Below, piece after piece: positions 1-5,819 of a stretch of DNA of 6,356 nucleotides (within the stretch, counting starts at the first letter, position 1; each line of letters opens with the position of its first letter). A model generated the notes under the pieces. The model made no database searches and was not told the origin of the DNA. It worked only from the letters and a program-made list of their open reading frames with translations. A program made the position numbers and the translations under genes. The stretch is from contig NZ_CAMYEZ010000122.1 of assembly GCF_947254915.1 (NCBI RefSeq), forward strand, positions 1 to 6,356, written 5' to 3'. The stretch is from an uncultured Porphyromonas sp. GTDB taxonomy: Bacteria > Bacteroidota > Bacteroidia > Bacteroidales > Porphyromonadaceae.

Positions 1-4
1 CCTA

Positions 5-93
5 TGAAAATCCATTTTCCTCGGAGGAAACTCCAGTTTCACCTAGATGAAACTTTGGTGCCAGTCCCCTTGAAACTTTAGTTTCATCCGATG
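5..93. repeat. Array of short palindromes at 21-23 bp spacing
   Basis: Four related units begin near 5, 26, 48 and 71. Units 1, 2 and 4 are built as a 6-base arm, a 2-base centre and the complementary arm: GAAAATccATTTTC (6-19), GAAACTccAGTTTC (27-40) and GAAACTttAGTTTC (72-85). Unit 3 keeps only the left arm (GAAACT at 49-54). The change A to C in the left arm between units 1 and 2 is matched by T to G in the right arm, so pairing is kept. The bases before unit 1 (cctat) resemble those before unit 3 (cctagat), so the array probably continues beyond the left edge. I do not recognise the family. Tandem-repeat elements of about 23 nt (BrickBuilt) are known from Porphyromonas gingivalis, but relatedness is only a guess. 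Confidence 0.7.
46..88. repeat. Inverted repeat joining units 3 and 4 of the palindrome array
   Basis: GATGAAACT (46-54) and AGTTTCATC (80-88) are perfect 9-base complements around a 25-base interior. The interior also contains the GAAACT of unit 4, so the right arm can pair either with its near partner (72-77) or with the far one (49-54). An additional outer pairing, GTCCC (64-68) with GGGAC (93-97), competes with these. Several mutually exclusive folds are therefore possible in RNA or in extruded DNA. Confidence 0.55.
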
Positions 94-121
94 GGACCAA
101 GGAAAGAGGCGGATGAGACGA

Positions 122-158
122 CAAAAAGAGAGGAGACGCCGATGACGACATCTCCTCT
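122..158 (-). terminator. Intrinsic terminator after the btuB-like gene
   Basis: On the minus strand an 8-bp perfect stem, AGAGGAGA / TCTCCTCT (arms at 158-151 and 136-129), closes a 14-base loop. It is followed at once by CTTTTTGT (128-121), the U-run expected of a Rho-independent terminator. It lies about 43 bases past the receptor stop codon, the right distance and orientation to end that transcript. Confidence 0.8.
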
Positions 159-200
159 GATCAAATGTTGGAGCGAAGTTTATCGCTGCGTCTAGCTGGG

Positions 201-2225
201 CTAGTGGCTCACGATGAGCGTAAGACGGTAGTTGCGCAGGGGCATGGGGTAGTTGGCGACAACATCGTAGGCTTGGCTCAGGAGGTTGTTGCACTCGAGC
301 TGCAGACGCAGGCCGTACCCTCGGACGGTGCGCTCGTAGGCGAGGGCTAGGTCGTTGGTGTACCACGGCTGGAGATGATTCTCGGGGAAGTTTTCCAGCT
401 GACTGTACCGCTCGCCGGCGTAGATGAAGTTGTAGTTGAGCTGCCACCCCTTGTACTGCAGGATAGCCGTGGCGGAGCCGCTATGCCAGGGGATGTAGGG
501 GATCTGGTGGCGGTAGTAGCTCTCCTTAGGATCAGTGACCTCGATGGCTCTCTGGTAGGTGTATTGAGCCCGCAGAGATAGCTGCAGGTCACGGATCGGG
601 ACGAGGCTCCAGGTACACTGAGCGTCGATGCCTCGTATGTCGACCTTGCCGAGATTGATCATGGTCCAGCGGAATTGCTGTCCCTTGGGGTAGGCGATGA
701 TTTTGTTGGTCACGAGATTGTAGTAAGCGTCTACCTTGAAGTCTAGGGTGTGGAGCCACGGCTTTTGCGGTGCGAGCTGGTACTGCAGACCCACGTTGTA
801 CTGGGTGGTGTGCTCAGGGTCGAGCTTGACATTGCCTATCTCGGTGTAGTATAGATCGTTGAAGGTGGGTAGGCGAAAGCTTTGCTTATAAAATGCGTTA
901 AGTCGTAGATCAACCGCCTCCCACGGCTTGACCGATAGGATGGCTGCGGGGGTGAGCTTGCGAAAGAGGGGAGCCCGTGTGAGTAGCTTCGCTTTGTCCT
1001 GAGCTAGCGTGCCGAGGAGGCTGACCTGCGCATTGATCCAATCGTTGGTATAGGTCGAGGCGAGGGCGAGCAGGTGGGTGAAGCGGTGCGGGTAGACGAA
1101 GTCGTAGAGATTGGCATCGAGCTTGTTCCACTGCAGATCATAGGCGGCGGAGAGGTACCAGTGGTCGATCAACTGAAAGGCTGAGGCAACCGAACCGTAT
1201 AGCTCTTGCTGCTGGTAGAGGTTGTCCACCTTGAAGGCGGCTGTCGGCTCGCTGCGCACGAAGTGGGTCTGGTAGTAGGCATACTTGGCGATGGCGTGTA
1301 GACGTATGCGGTCGCTGAGTTGCTGCTCGTAGGTGGTCTGGACGAAGCTGTTGTTGTCCCAGAGGCGCTCACCACGACGCCACACATTATTGACGATAGT
1401 GCCGGGTATGCCTCGCTCGCTGTTGTAGTTGTAGAGCTTGACGAGCATCTGCCCGTCGGGGAGACCGATGTGGAGATTGCCCTCAAGTCGTGTGGCATTG
1501 ATGTCTCCATTGTGCCGGACGGCTGTGGTGTCGTAGGCTATCTCGTGGGTGAGGGGAAGGACTTTCTTGTACCTAAACTTGTACTTGCCGCTACTCTTGA
1601 TCCACTCCGCATTGAAGGACATGGTGACCCTAGGCTCTAGGCGGTGCTCGATCAGTATGGCGGGGTTGAAGAGGTCGAAGGAGCCAGTCCGTAGAGTTGC
1701 TCTCAGATTGGTCTGCGCACCATCGGTAAAGGTAGGCTTGCGTGTCTGCAGGTAGACGGTACCGCTAGAGCCAAAGTCTTTGGCAGGCTGGAGGTAGCTA
1801 CCCTTTTGCCCATTGAAGACCTGTATCGCCTCCATATTGTCGAGGGAGTACTGGCCGAGGTCTATCTGTCCATTCTGCGCATTGCTCAGCTCGACCCCAT
1901 CGTAGAAGACACCGACGTGGTGGGTGCCCATGCTGCGGATATTGACCGTCTTGAGTCCACCGACTCCGCCGAAGTCCTTGACCTGAACGCCCGAGAAGGA
2001 GCGGAGCGCATCGGCTATGGAGAAGGCACTGAGCGCTTTGAGCTCTTGCCCTGAGAGTTGCTGTGCGGGTATGACGCCGCGCTTGTAGTCTGGCTCGCGG
2101 GGAGCTCGCACCACGACGGTCTCTAATAGATGCGTCTGTACGGTGTCGTGTGGGGAGGGTTGCTGCGCACATAGCTGAGGTGTGGTGGCGCAGAGGAGGA
2201 GTAGAGAGAGGATGAGAGTAGCCAT
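201..2225 (-). CDS. btuB: TonB-dependent outer-membrane receptor, BtuB-like (probable cobalamin transporter)
   Basis: The 674-residue protein reads as a TonB-gated 22-strand outer-membrane barrel importing a large scarce ligand. Residues 1-20 form a signal peptide (hydrophobic LILSLLLLC, likely cut after LCA at 20). A TonB box ETVVVRA lies at 35-41, close to E. coli BtuB DTLVVTA. The plug domain follows at about 50-165 with LSAFSIADALRSFSGVQV and VNIRSMG (94-100), and the rest is aromatic-rich beta barrel. It lacks the N-terminal carboxypeptidase-like domain of SusC proteins and is near BtuB in size. The upstream neighbour is a BtuG-like surface lipoprotein, which is the main reason for proposing cobalamin; heme or siderophore cannot be excluded. 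Oddities: the signal peptide has no Lys/Arg before its hydrophobic core, and the chain ends in VSH rather than an aromatic residue. No other ATG lies in frame upstream before a TAG in the terminator stem, so the start at 2225 stands. TonB receptor is secure; the substrate is moderate. Confidence 0.85.
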   Translation of the reverse strand: MATLILSLLLLCATTPQLCAQQPSPHDTVQTHLLETVVVRAPREPDYKRGVIPAQQLSGQELKALSAFSIADALRSFSGVQVKDFGGVGGLKTVNIRSMGTHHVGVFYDGVELSNAQNGQIDLGQYSLDNMEAIQVFNGQKGSYLQPAKDFGSSGTVYLQTRKPTFTDGAQTNLRATLRTGSFDLFNPAILIEHRLEPRVTMSFNAEWIKSSGKYKFRYKKVLPLTHEIAYDTTAVRHNGDINATRLEGNLHIGLPDGQMLVKLYNYNSERGIPGTIVNNVWRRGERLWDNNSFVQTTYEQQLSDRIRLHAIAKYAYYQTHFVRSEPTAAFKVDNLYQQQELYGSVASAFQLIDHWYLSAAYDLQWNKLDANLYDFVYPHRFTHLLALASTYTNDWINAQVSLLGTLAQDKAKLLTRAPLFRKLTPAAILSVKPWEAVDLRLNAFYKQSFRLPTFNDLYYTEIGNVKLDPEHTTQYNVGLQYQLAPQKPWLHTLDFKVDAYYNLVTNKIIAYPKGQQFRWTMINLGKVDIRGIDAQCTWSLVPIRDLQLSLRAQYTYQRAIEVTDPKESYYRHQIPYIPWHSGSATAILQYKGWQLNYNFIYAGERYSQLENFPENHLQPWYTNDLALAYERTVRGYGLRLQLECNNLLSQAYDVVANYPMPLRNYRLTLIVSH

Positions 2226-2245
2226 CGGGATAGAAGTCCTAGATG

Positions 2246-2286
2246 TAAAAAGAGTAGGGGCGAACTCCCTAAGAGTCCGCCCCTAC
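2246..2286 (-). terminator. Strong intrinsic terminator between the btuG-like and btuB-like genes
   Basis: On the minus strand, arms 2286-2273 and 2267-2254 pair at 13 of 14 positions (outer GTAGGGGCG with CGCCCCTAC, one A-C mismatch) around a 5-base loop. The stem is followed by TCTTTTTAC (2253-2245). All parts of a Rho-independent terminator are present. It sits only about 20 bases before the btuB ATG, so it could end the btuG transcript, lower btuB expression relative to btuG, or act as the switchable arm of an attenuator. Confidence 0.8.
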
Positions 2287-2341
2287 GTAGCTGTCTAACG
2301 GACAGAGATGGGCACCTAGTCGTGTGCCTTGTGCTGTCTGC
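2287..2341 (-). promoter_or_regulatory. Structured spacer with alternative hairpins, upstream of the terminator
   Basis: Between the btuG stop and the terminator, the minus strand carries AGACAGC twice (2339-2333 and 2296-2290) and one complementary CTGTC (2305-2301), so CTGTC can pair with either copy but not both. A second small hairpin, GGCAC (2328-2324) with GTGCC (2315-2311), lies between. This could be a small attenuation leader, or chance pairing of short motifs. I see no TAnnTTTG promoter element and no short leader-peptide gene that I would defend. Confidence 0.3.
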
Positions 2342-3508
2342 TTACTTCTTTACGAATGCAATGCTATTGGGCAACATACCCGTGCGGGTGGTCTGCCACT
2401 TGAGCTTGCCATCGGGGGTGTAGCAGTATAGCGTACCACTAGAGCGATAGTCCTTGGCGTCCATAATGTAGATGTCGCCTGAAGCGGGGTGGATGGCGAG
2501 ACCGTAAGCGGTCTGAATGTTGGCATCCGTACCGTCGGTGATGAAGCTCTCGGCGAGAGGCTTAGCAGCGTTGATGTCTACAAGACCGAAGCCTATCTTC
2601 ATCTTCTGAGCTGCACTATCCCAGACGCTGCTGTAGTAGTAGAGCTTGTCACCGTAGAAGGCCATCTGAGCGCAAGGCATATTGAGCGAGTCGAGCTTTG
2701 ACACCTTTTGCGTAGCTGGATCTAGGTCTATGTAGTAGAGGTTCGAGGGCACGTTGCCGTAGTTACCACGAGAGGTGACCCATAGTCTACCGTTGTGGTC
2801 CATTCTGAGGCGGTGGAGGTTCATACCGACCTCAATCTTGTCTACTTCGGTGAAGCTCTTAAGGTCAATGACTGATAGGGTGCGCTCATAGTTTGGCTTC
2901 ATGTAGCCACCAGAGTTAGCGACGTATAGTCTTTCGCCCTTGATAACCATCTCCTCAGGCTGGTAGCCTACGACGACTTGCCCTGTGATAGCGAGCGTGT
3001 TGAGGTTGACACGGTAGACGGCGCCACGGACTTGCCCCTTAGCGTCTCGTGTGCTCGTGCTGACGTAGCTAGAGACGTAAGCGTTGTCACTATCGAAGCA
3101 GATGTAGCGACAGTTGGGGATGTCCACCTGACCGATGCGCTTACCGCTCTGAGCATCGAGGACCTCTACTTTGTTAGAGCTGTTGATGACTGCGTATAGC
3201 CTAGAGCCGTAGATCTGCAGATCGTTGCCTGTGTCGCCAAGCTCCTTGACGACGTTAGGATTGATCGTAGCGTAGATGTTTCGGGTGTAGGTGCCACTAA
3301 CGAGGTTCATGTAGTCCAGCGAACTGTTGTTTGCCTGGAAGTTACCCTCGTTGAGCAGGTAGAAGCCAGTGATACCACCGCTGACCTGCGAACTGTTTGC
3401 GATTACTTCGGAGTCGGAAGGTACGACAGGGTCGTCCTCGCGACAAGAGTTGAGAAGTCCTAGACTGAGGATACAGAGTAGGAGTAGATTGCGATACAAG
3501 TGATTCAT
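2342..3508 (-). CDS. btuG: Surface beta-propeller lipoprotein, BtuG-like (DUF5074/YncE-like)
   Basis: The 388-residue protein begins with a lipoprotein signal peptide: hydrophobic LLLLCILSLGLL, then a lipobox L19-N-S-C22, with Cys22 the lipidation site. REDD follows the cysteine, matching the basic-then-acidic export signal that sends Bacteroidota lipoproteins to the outer face of the outer membrane. After a polar linker (23-45) the chain is a run of about 45-residue propeller blades, with YLLNEGNF at 50-57 and NNSSLDYM at 60-67 typical of this family. Repeated blade edges include RLYAVINSSNKVEVLD (103-118), RLYVANSGG (193-201) and RLWVTSRGNYG (241-251). Bacteroides BtuG proteins bind cobalamin very tightly and cap BtuB, and the TonB receptor just downstream fits that pairing. 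The family call is strong. The ligand is inferred from the family and the neighbour, and related propellers may serve other receptors. Confidence 0.8.
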   Translation of the reverse strand: MNHLYRNLLLLCILSLGLLNSCREDDPVVPSDSEVIANSSQVSGGITGFYLLNEGNFQANNSSLDYMNLVSGTYTRNIYATINPNVVKELGDTGNDLQIYGSRLYAVINSSNKVEVLDAQSGKRIGQVDIPNCRYICFDSDNAYVSSYVSTSTRDAKGQVRGAVYRVNLNTLAITGQVVVGYQPEEMVIKGERLYVANSGGYMKPNYERTLSVIDLKSFTEVDKIEVGMNLHRLRMDHNGRLWVTSRGNYGNVPSNLYYIDLDPATQKVSKLDSLNMPCAQMAFYGDKLYYYSSVWDSAAQKMKIGFGLVDINAAKPLAESFITDGTDANIQTAYGLAIHPASGDIYIMDAKDYRSSGTLYCYTPDGKLKWQTTRTGMLPNSIAFVKK

Positions 3509-3536
3509 AATTGATTAGTTTGGGGTTATTTGCTTG

Positions 3537-3544
3537 CAAATATA
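3537..3544 (-). promoter_or_regulatory. Bacteroidota-type -7 promoter element for the btuG-like gene
   Basis: The minus strand reads TATATTTG, a full match to the Bacteroidota -7 consensus TAnnTTTG, 28 bases before the ATG at 3508. A start site a few bases downstream would give a leader of about 20-25 nt, too short for a riboswitch. No clear TTTG -33 box is seen at the usual distance, because that position falls in the hairpin at the end of mtnN. Confidence 0.6.
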
Positions 3545-3559
3545 GTGAAACGAATTGGA

Positions 3560-3593
3560 GCTGGAGCCTTTGGGTATACTAAAGGCTTCCAGC
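3560..3593 (-). terminator. Hairpin over the mtnN stop codon, probable terminator
   Basis: GCTGGAAGCCTTT (3593-3581) pairs with AAAGGCTCCAGC (3571-3560) over 12 bp with one bulged base; the 9-base loop holds AGTATACCC. The TAG stop (3581-3579) lies at the stem-loop junction, so the last codons of mtnN form the left arm. The following bases TCCAATTCGTTTC are only modestly T-rich, so termination may be partial, or the hairpin may serve as a 3' end stabiliser. It separates the division/mtnN unit from the btuG promoter. Confidence 0.55.
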
Positions 3594-4331
3594 CAGTGTG
3601 CAGATAATCCGTATGGCATCTGCAAAGGGGGCTAGAGCGCTGGCTCTCTGCTGCCAGAAGCTTGCGTATTGCTTGCTGTGGTCTTGGCTCGTGAGTGGGG
3701 TGTCGCTGACGATGCGTAGGCTGACGAGTGGCGTATGATATAGGTAAGCTGTCTGAGCGATGGCGGCGCTCTCCATATCGACTGCGACGAGGTCGGGGTA
3801 TTGCTGTGCGAAGGCTCTCAAGTGATCGGCATCGGGGATGAAGGTGTCGCCACAGAGGAGCAACCCTTCGTGAAGTGGTATGCGTAGTTGCTTAGCCACA
3901 GTTGACATGGCTGTCACATCTGCTGAATATTGTGCGGGCATGCCCTGTACTTGTCCACGCTCGTTGCCTTTGCCACACCATACATCGTGATAGCGGTAAG
4001 CTGTCGAGAGGCAGAGGTCGCCGACCTGCGCTCCTGCGTAAAGCCCTCCCGACACACCGACATTGACTAATAGCTGGGGCTGGTAGCGCACTATCGCTAG
4101 CTGTGTGGCAAGCGCTGCGTGAACCTTGCCGATGCCTGTCTCAAGGAGGTGAAAGGTCCACTCCGTCTGATGCCCTTCTATTCGTAAAGTGTAGCGATAA
4201 CTGGCAAAAGGTGCCTCCTCAACCAAAGTACGCTCCACTAGCTTCACGGCGGGAGCTAGAGTCTCTATAGCAGAGTGTATCGCCATGCGCTCTTTACTCA
4301 TGGCGCATAGCAGGACAATGGAGGGGAACAT
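3579..4331 (-). CDS. mtnN: 5'-methylthioadenosine/S-adenosylhomocysteine nucleosidase
   Basis: This cytosolic enzyme (EC 3.2.2.9) removes adenine from methylthioadenosine and S-adenosylhomocysteine, feeding methionine salvage, clearing an inhibitor of methyltransferases and giving the substrate of LuxS. The 250 residues align by eye with E. coli MtnN: AMSKE (10-14) places Glu14 at the E. coli Glu12 position; ETGIGKVHAAL (64-74), NVGVSGG (90-96) and VGDL follow; RYHD (113-116) and GQVQGMP (126-132) are typical of MtnN. CGDTFI (160-165) matches the purine-contact strand, VDMESAA (184-190) gives Glu187 for Glu174, and IVSD (207-210) gives Asp210 for the catalytic Asp197. All key residues are present. 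RYHD and the GQVQGMP segment argue against the related futalosine hydrolase MqnB. The start at 4331 puts the first beta strand at the usual distance from the AM motif. It lies 15 bp after ftsZ, so shared transcription is likely. Confidence 0.9.
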   Translation of the reverse strand: MFPSIVLLCAMSKERMAIHSAIETLAPAVKLVERTLVEEAPFASYRYTLRIEGHQTEWTFHLLETGIGKVHAALATQLAIVRYQPQLLVNVGVSGGLYAGAQVGDLCLSTAYRYHDVWCGKGNERGQVQGMPAQYSADVTAMSTVAKQLRIPLHEGLLLCGDTFIPDADHLRAFAQQYPDLVAVDMESAAIAQTAYLYHTPLVSLRIVSDTPLTSQDHSKQYASFWQQRASALAPFADAIRIICTLAGSL

Positions 4332-4346
4332 GCGACTAGCTCTTGA

Positions 4347-5768
4347 TCAGAACTTGATGATCTTGGGCTGATTGACTGGTTGGGTGGTGGGCTCGGCGCC
4401 TTCCTGTGTCGGATCTACGCTGGGGAGCTCCTCTACGTCTGCGCTAGGCGTTCTAGTTGGCGTGGAGCGCTGAGCAACCTTTGAGGTGTCCAACGTTTGC
4501 GACATAGCAGGTGTCTGGTTGCCGTACTTATACTTAGCACGTCGCTCCTCCACCTCTGAGTAGCTGTGGTTCTTAGCGGGCTCCTCGTCGAGGTAGTCGA
4601 TCAGGTCGTCACGATCTAGCTCGTCGTCGGTCAGCACGATAGGCACGAAGGTGGGCAGAGAGCTACGAGGCTCAAGGTCGAACTCGGAGTAATACTGGTT
4701 GAGTAGCTTGTTTTGCTCCTTCTCGATCTCCGTCTGGCGCACATAGTCCTCTACATCCATAGCGGTCATAGGCATATGCGCCTCCTTTTGGAAGCCTGAA
4801 GCGATGATGACGACCATCACTTTGTTGCCTAGCTCCTCGTTGAAGGCGTGACCTGACTTGTTGTTCTGCAGATTGCGGATGGAGGAGGTGAGCTTCTTGA
4901 TCTCGTCCATTTCGTCGGTCGTCAACGCGTCGGACGGGTCGTAGAAGATAGCGAGCTGTAGCCTCGTCGCCGTGGTGATGTCGTCGTTGTTGAGTAGCGG
5001 AGAGCGCAGTGCTGAGTCGATAGCCTTGCTCACACGGTCGGGTCCCTCGCCGTAGCCGATGCTGATGTGTGCGATGCCTCCGTCCTTGAGCGTGGTGCGT
5101 ACGTCGGCGAAGTCTTGGTTCATCTCCATCTCGTTGGTGATGACCATGGTGATGGCGCGAACGGCATTGGCTAGGATCTCGTTTGCTTTGTTGAGAGACT
5201 CGTCCCAGGGTAGCTCTCCGTAGACTTGGTTGATGTTTTCGTTGGCAATGATAACCAGTGAGTCCACCTCTTGGCGCATGCGCTCGGCACCTTGCGCAGC
5301 TTTGATCATACGCTGTCTCTCCTCACGGACGAAAGGCATGAAGATAAAGCCGACCGTGAGCAGTCCCATGTCACGAGCTATCTTCGCAATGACAGGCGCA
5401 GCGCCAGTACCTGTGCCACCTCCCATACCAGCACAGATGAATACCATCTGGGTCTCGTTGTCATCAAGGAGGGAGTGGATGAGCTCTCGGTCTTCTAGGG
5501 CGGCCTCTTCGCCGACCTCAATCTTACTTCCTGCGCCCAGTCCCTGGGTTAGCTTCTGTCCGATGACGGCTACATCTTTTAGCCCACTCTTGGCGAGGTC
5601 TTGCTCATCTGTGTTGAGGAGCAGATAGGATACCCCTTGGAGTCCAGAAGCGTGAATGTGCTTGACGGCATTGCCTCCAGCACCACCTACGCCGATCACC
5701 TTGATCAGCTTTTTCTGAGCAACCGCTTTGTTGTATTTGAAGTTGACGAGCTTGTCTGCGTTATCCAT
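4347..5768 (-). CDS. ftsZ: Cell division GTPase FtsZ
   Basis: FtsZ is the tubulin-like GTPase that polymerises into the division ring. The 473-residue chain shows GVGGAGGNAV (26-35), NTDEQDL (52-58), the tubulin signature GGGTGTG (116-122) that binds GTP phosphates, MPFVREE (144-150), and the T7 loop NQDFADV (217-223) with catalytic Asp219 and Asp222 (Asp209/Asp212 in E. coli). The globular core ends near 335. An acidic and then Ser/Thr/Pro/Gln-rich linker of about 130 residues follows, longer than in E. coli (383 residues in total). The very end, QPKIIKF, does not show the familiar IPxFLR-type peptide that docks FtsA in proteobacteria, so partner binding may use a diverged tail. It is preceded by ftsA at 51 bp and followed by mtnN at 15 bp. 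No Shine-Dalgarno sequence is evident, as is usual in this phylum. Identity is certain. Confidence 0.97.
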   Translation of the reverse strand: MDNADKLVNFKYNKAVAQKKLIKVIGVGGAGGNAVKHIHASGLQGVSYLLLNTDEQDLAKSGLKDVAVIGQKLTQGLGAGSKIEVGEEAALEDRELIHSLLDDNETQMVFICAGMGGGTGTGAAPVIAKIARDMGLLTVGFIFMPFVREERQRMIKAAQGAERMRQEVDSLVIIANENINQVYGELPWDESLNKANEILANAVRAITMVITNEMEMNQDFADVRTTLKDGGIAHISIGYGEGPDRVSKAIDSALRSPLLNNDDITTATRLQLAIFYDPSDALTTDEMDEIKKLTSSIRNLQNNKSGHAFNEELGNKVMVVIIASGFQKEAHMPMTAMDVEDYVRQTEIEKEQNKLLNQYYSEFDLEPRSSLPTFVPIVLTDDELDRDDLIDYLDEEPAKNHSYSEVEERRAKYKYGNQTPAMSQTLDTSKVAQRSTPTRTPSADVEELPSVDPTQEGAEPTTQPVNQPKIIKF

Positions 5769-5819
5769 TTGTCGAAAGAGGTAAGAGGTTAGATAAAATG
5801 GGAGAGAGGGTGGGACTGA

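Noticed and set aside
1..93. CRISPR-like array (GTTTC/GAAAC ends)
   Set aside because: The repeats are only about 14 bp with 7-10 bp between them. The intervening bases are too short to be spacers and there are no cas genes.
43..447. 134-residue minus-strand reading frame over the end of btuB
   Set aside because: It is an out-of-frame shadow rich in Arg, Pro and Ala. It runs through the btuB terminator and palindromes and has no recognisable domain.
1320..1640. 106-residue plus-strand frame opposite btuB
   Set aside because: It is antisense to the receptor barrel and has no start signal, domain or promoter.
2226..2341. Cobalamin riboswitch before btuB
   Set aside because: The spacer is 116 bp, of which about 40 are terminator. 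I see no B12-box-like conserved core, and the class needs roughly 200 nt.
2342..3508. Quinoprotein or other enzymatic beta-propeller
   Set aside because: There are no cofactor or catalytic motifs. The lipoprotein signal, NEGNF motif and TonB receptor neighbour fit the binding-lipoprotein family instead.
3579..4331. Futalosine hydrolase (MqnB) as the identity of the nucleosidase gene
   Set aside because: RYHD, GQVQGMP and the Glu14/Glu187/Asp210 set match MtnN more closely, and no other menaquinone genes are nearby.
5230..5628. 132-residue plus-strand frame opposite ftsZ
   Set aside because: It lies wholly antisense to the conserved GTPase core. Its Ser/Arg-rich composition is a codon-bias artefact and it has no family features.
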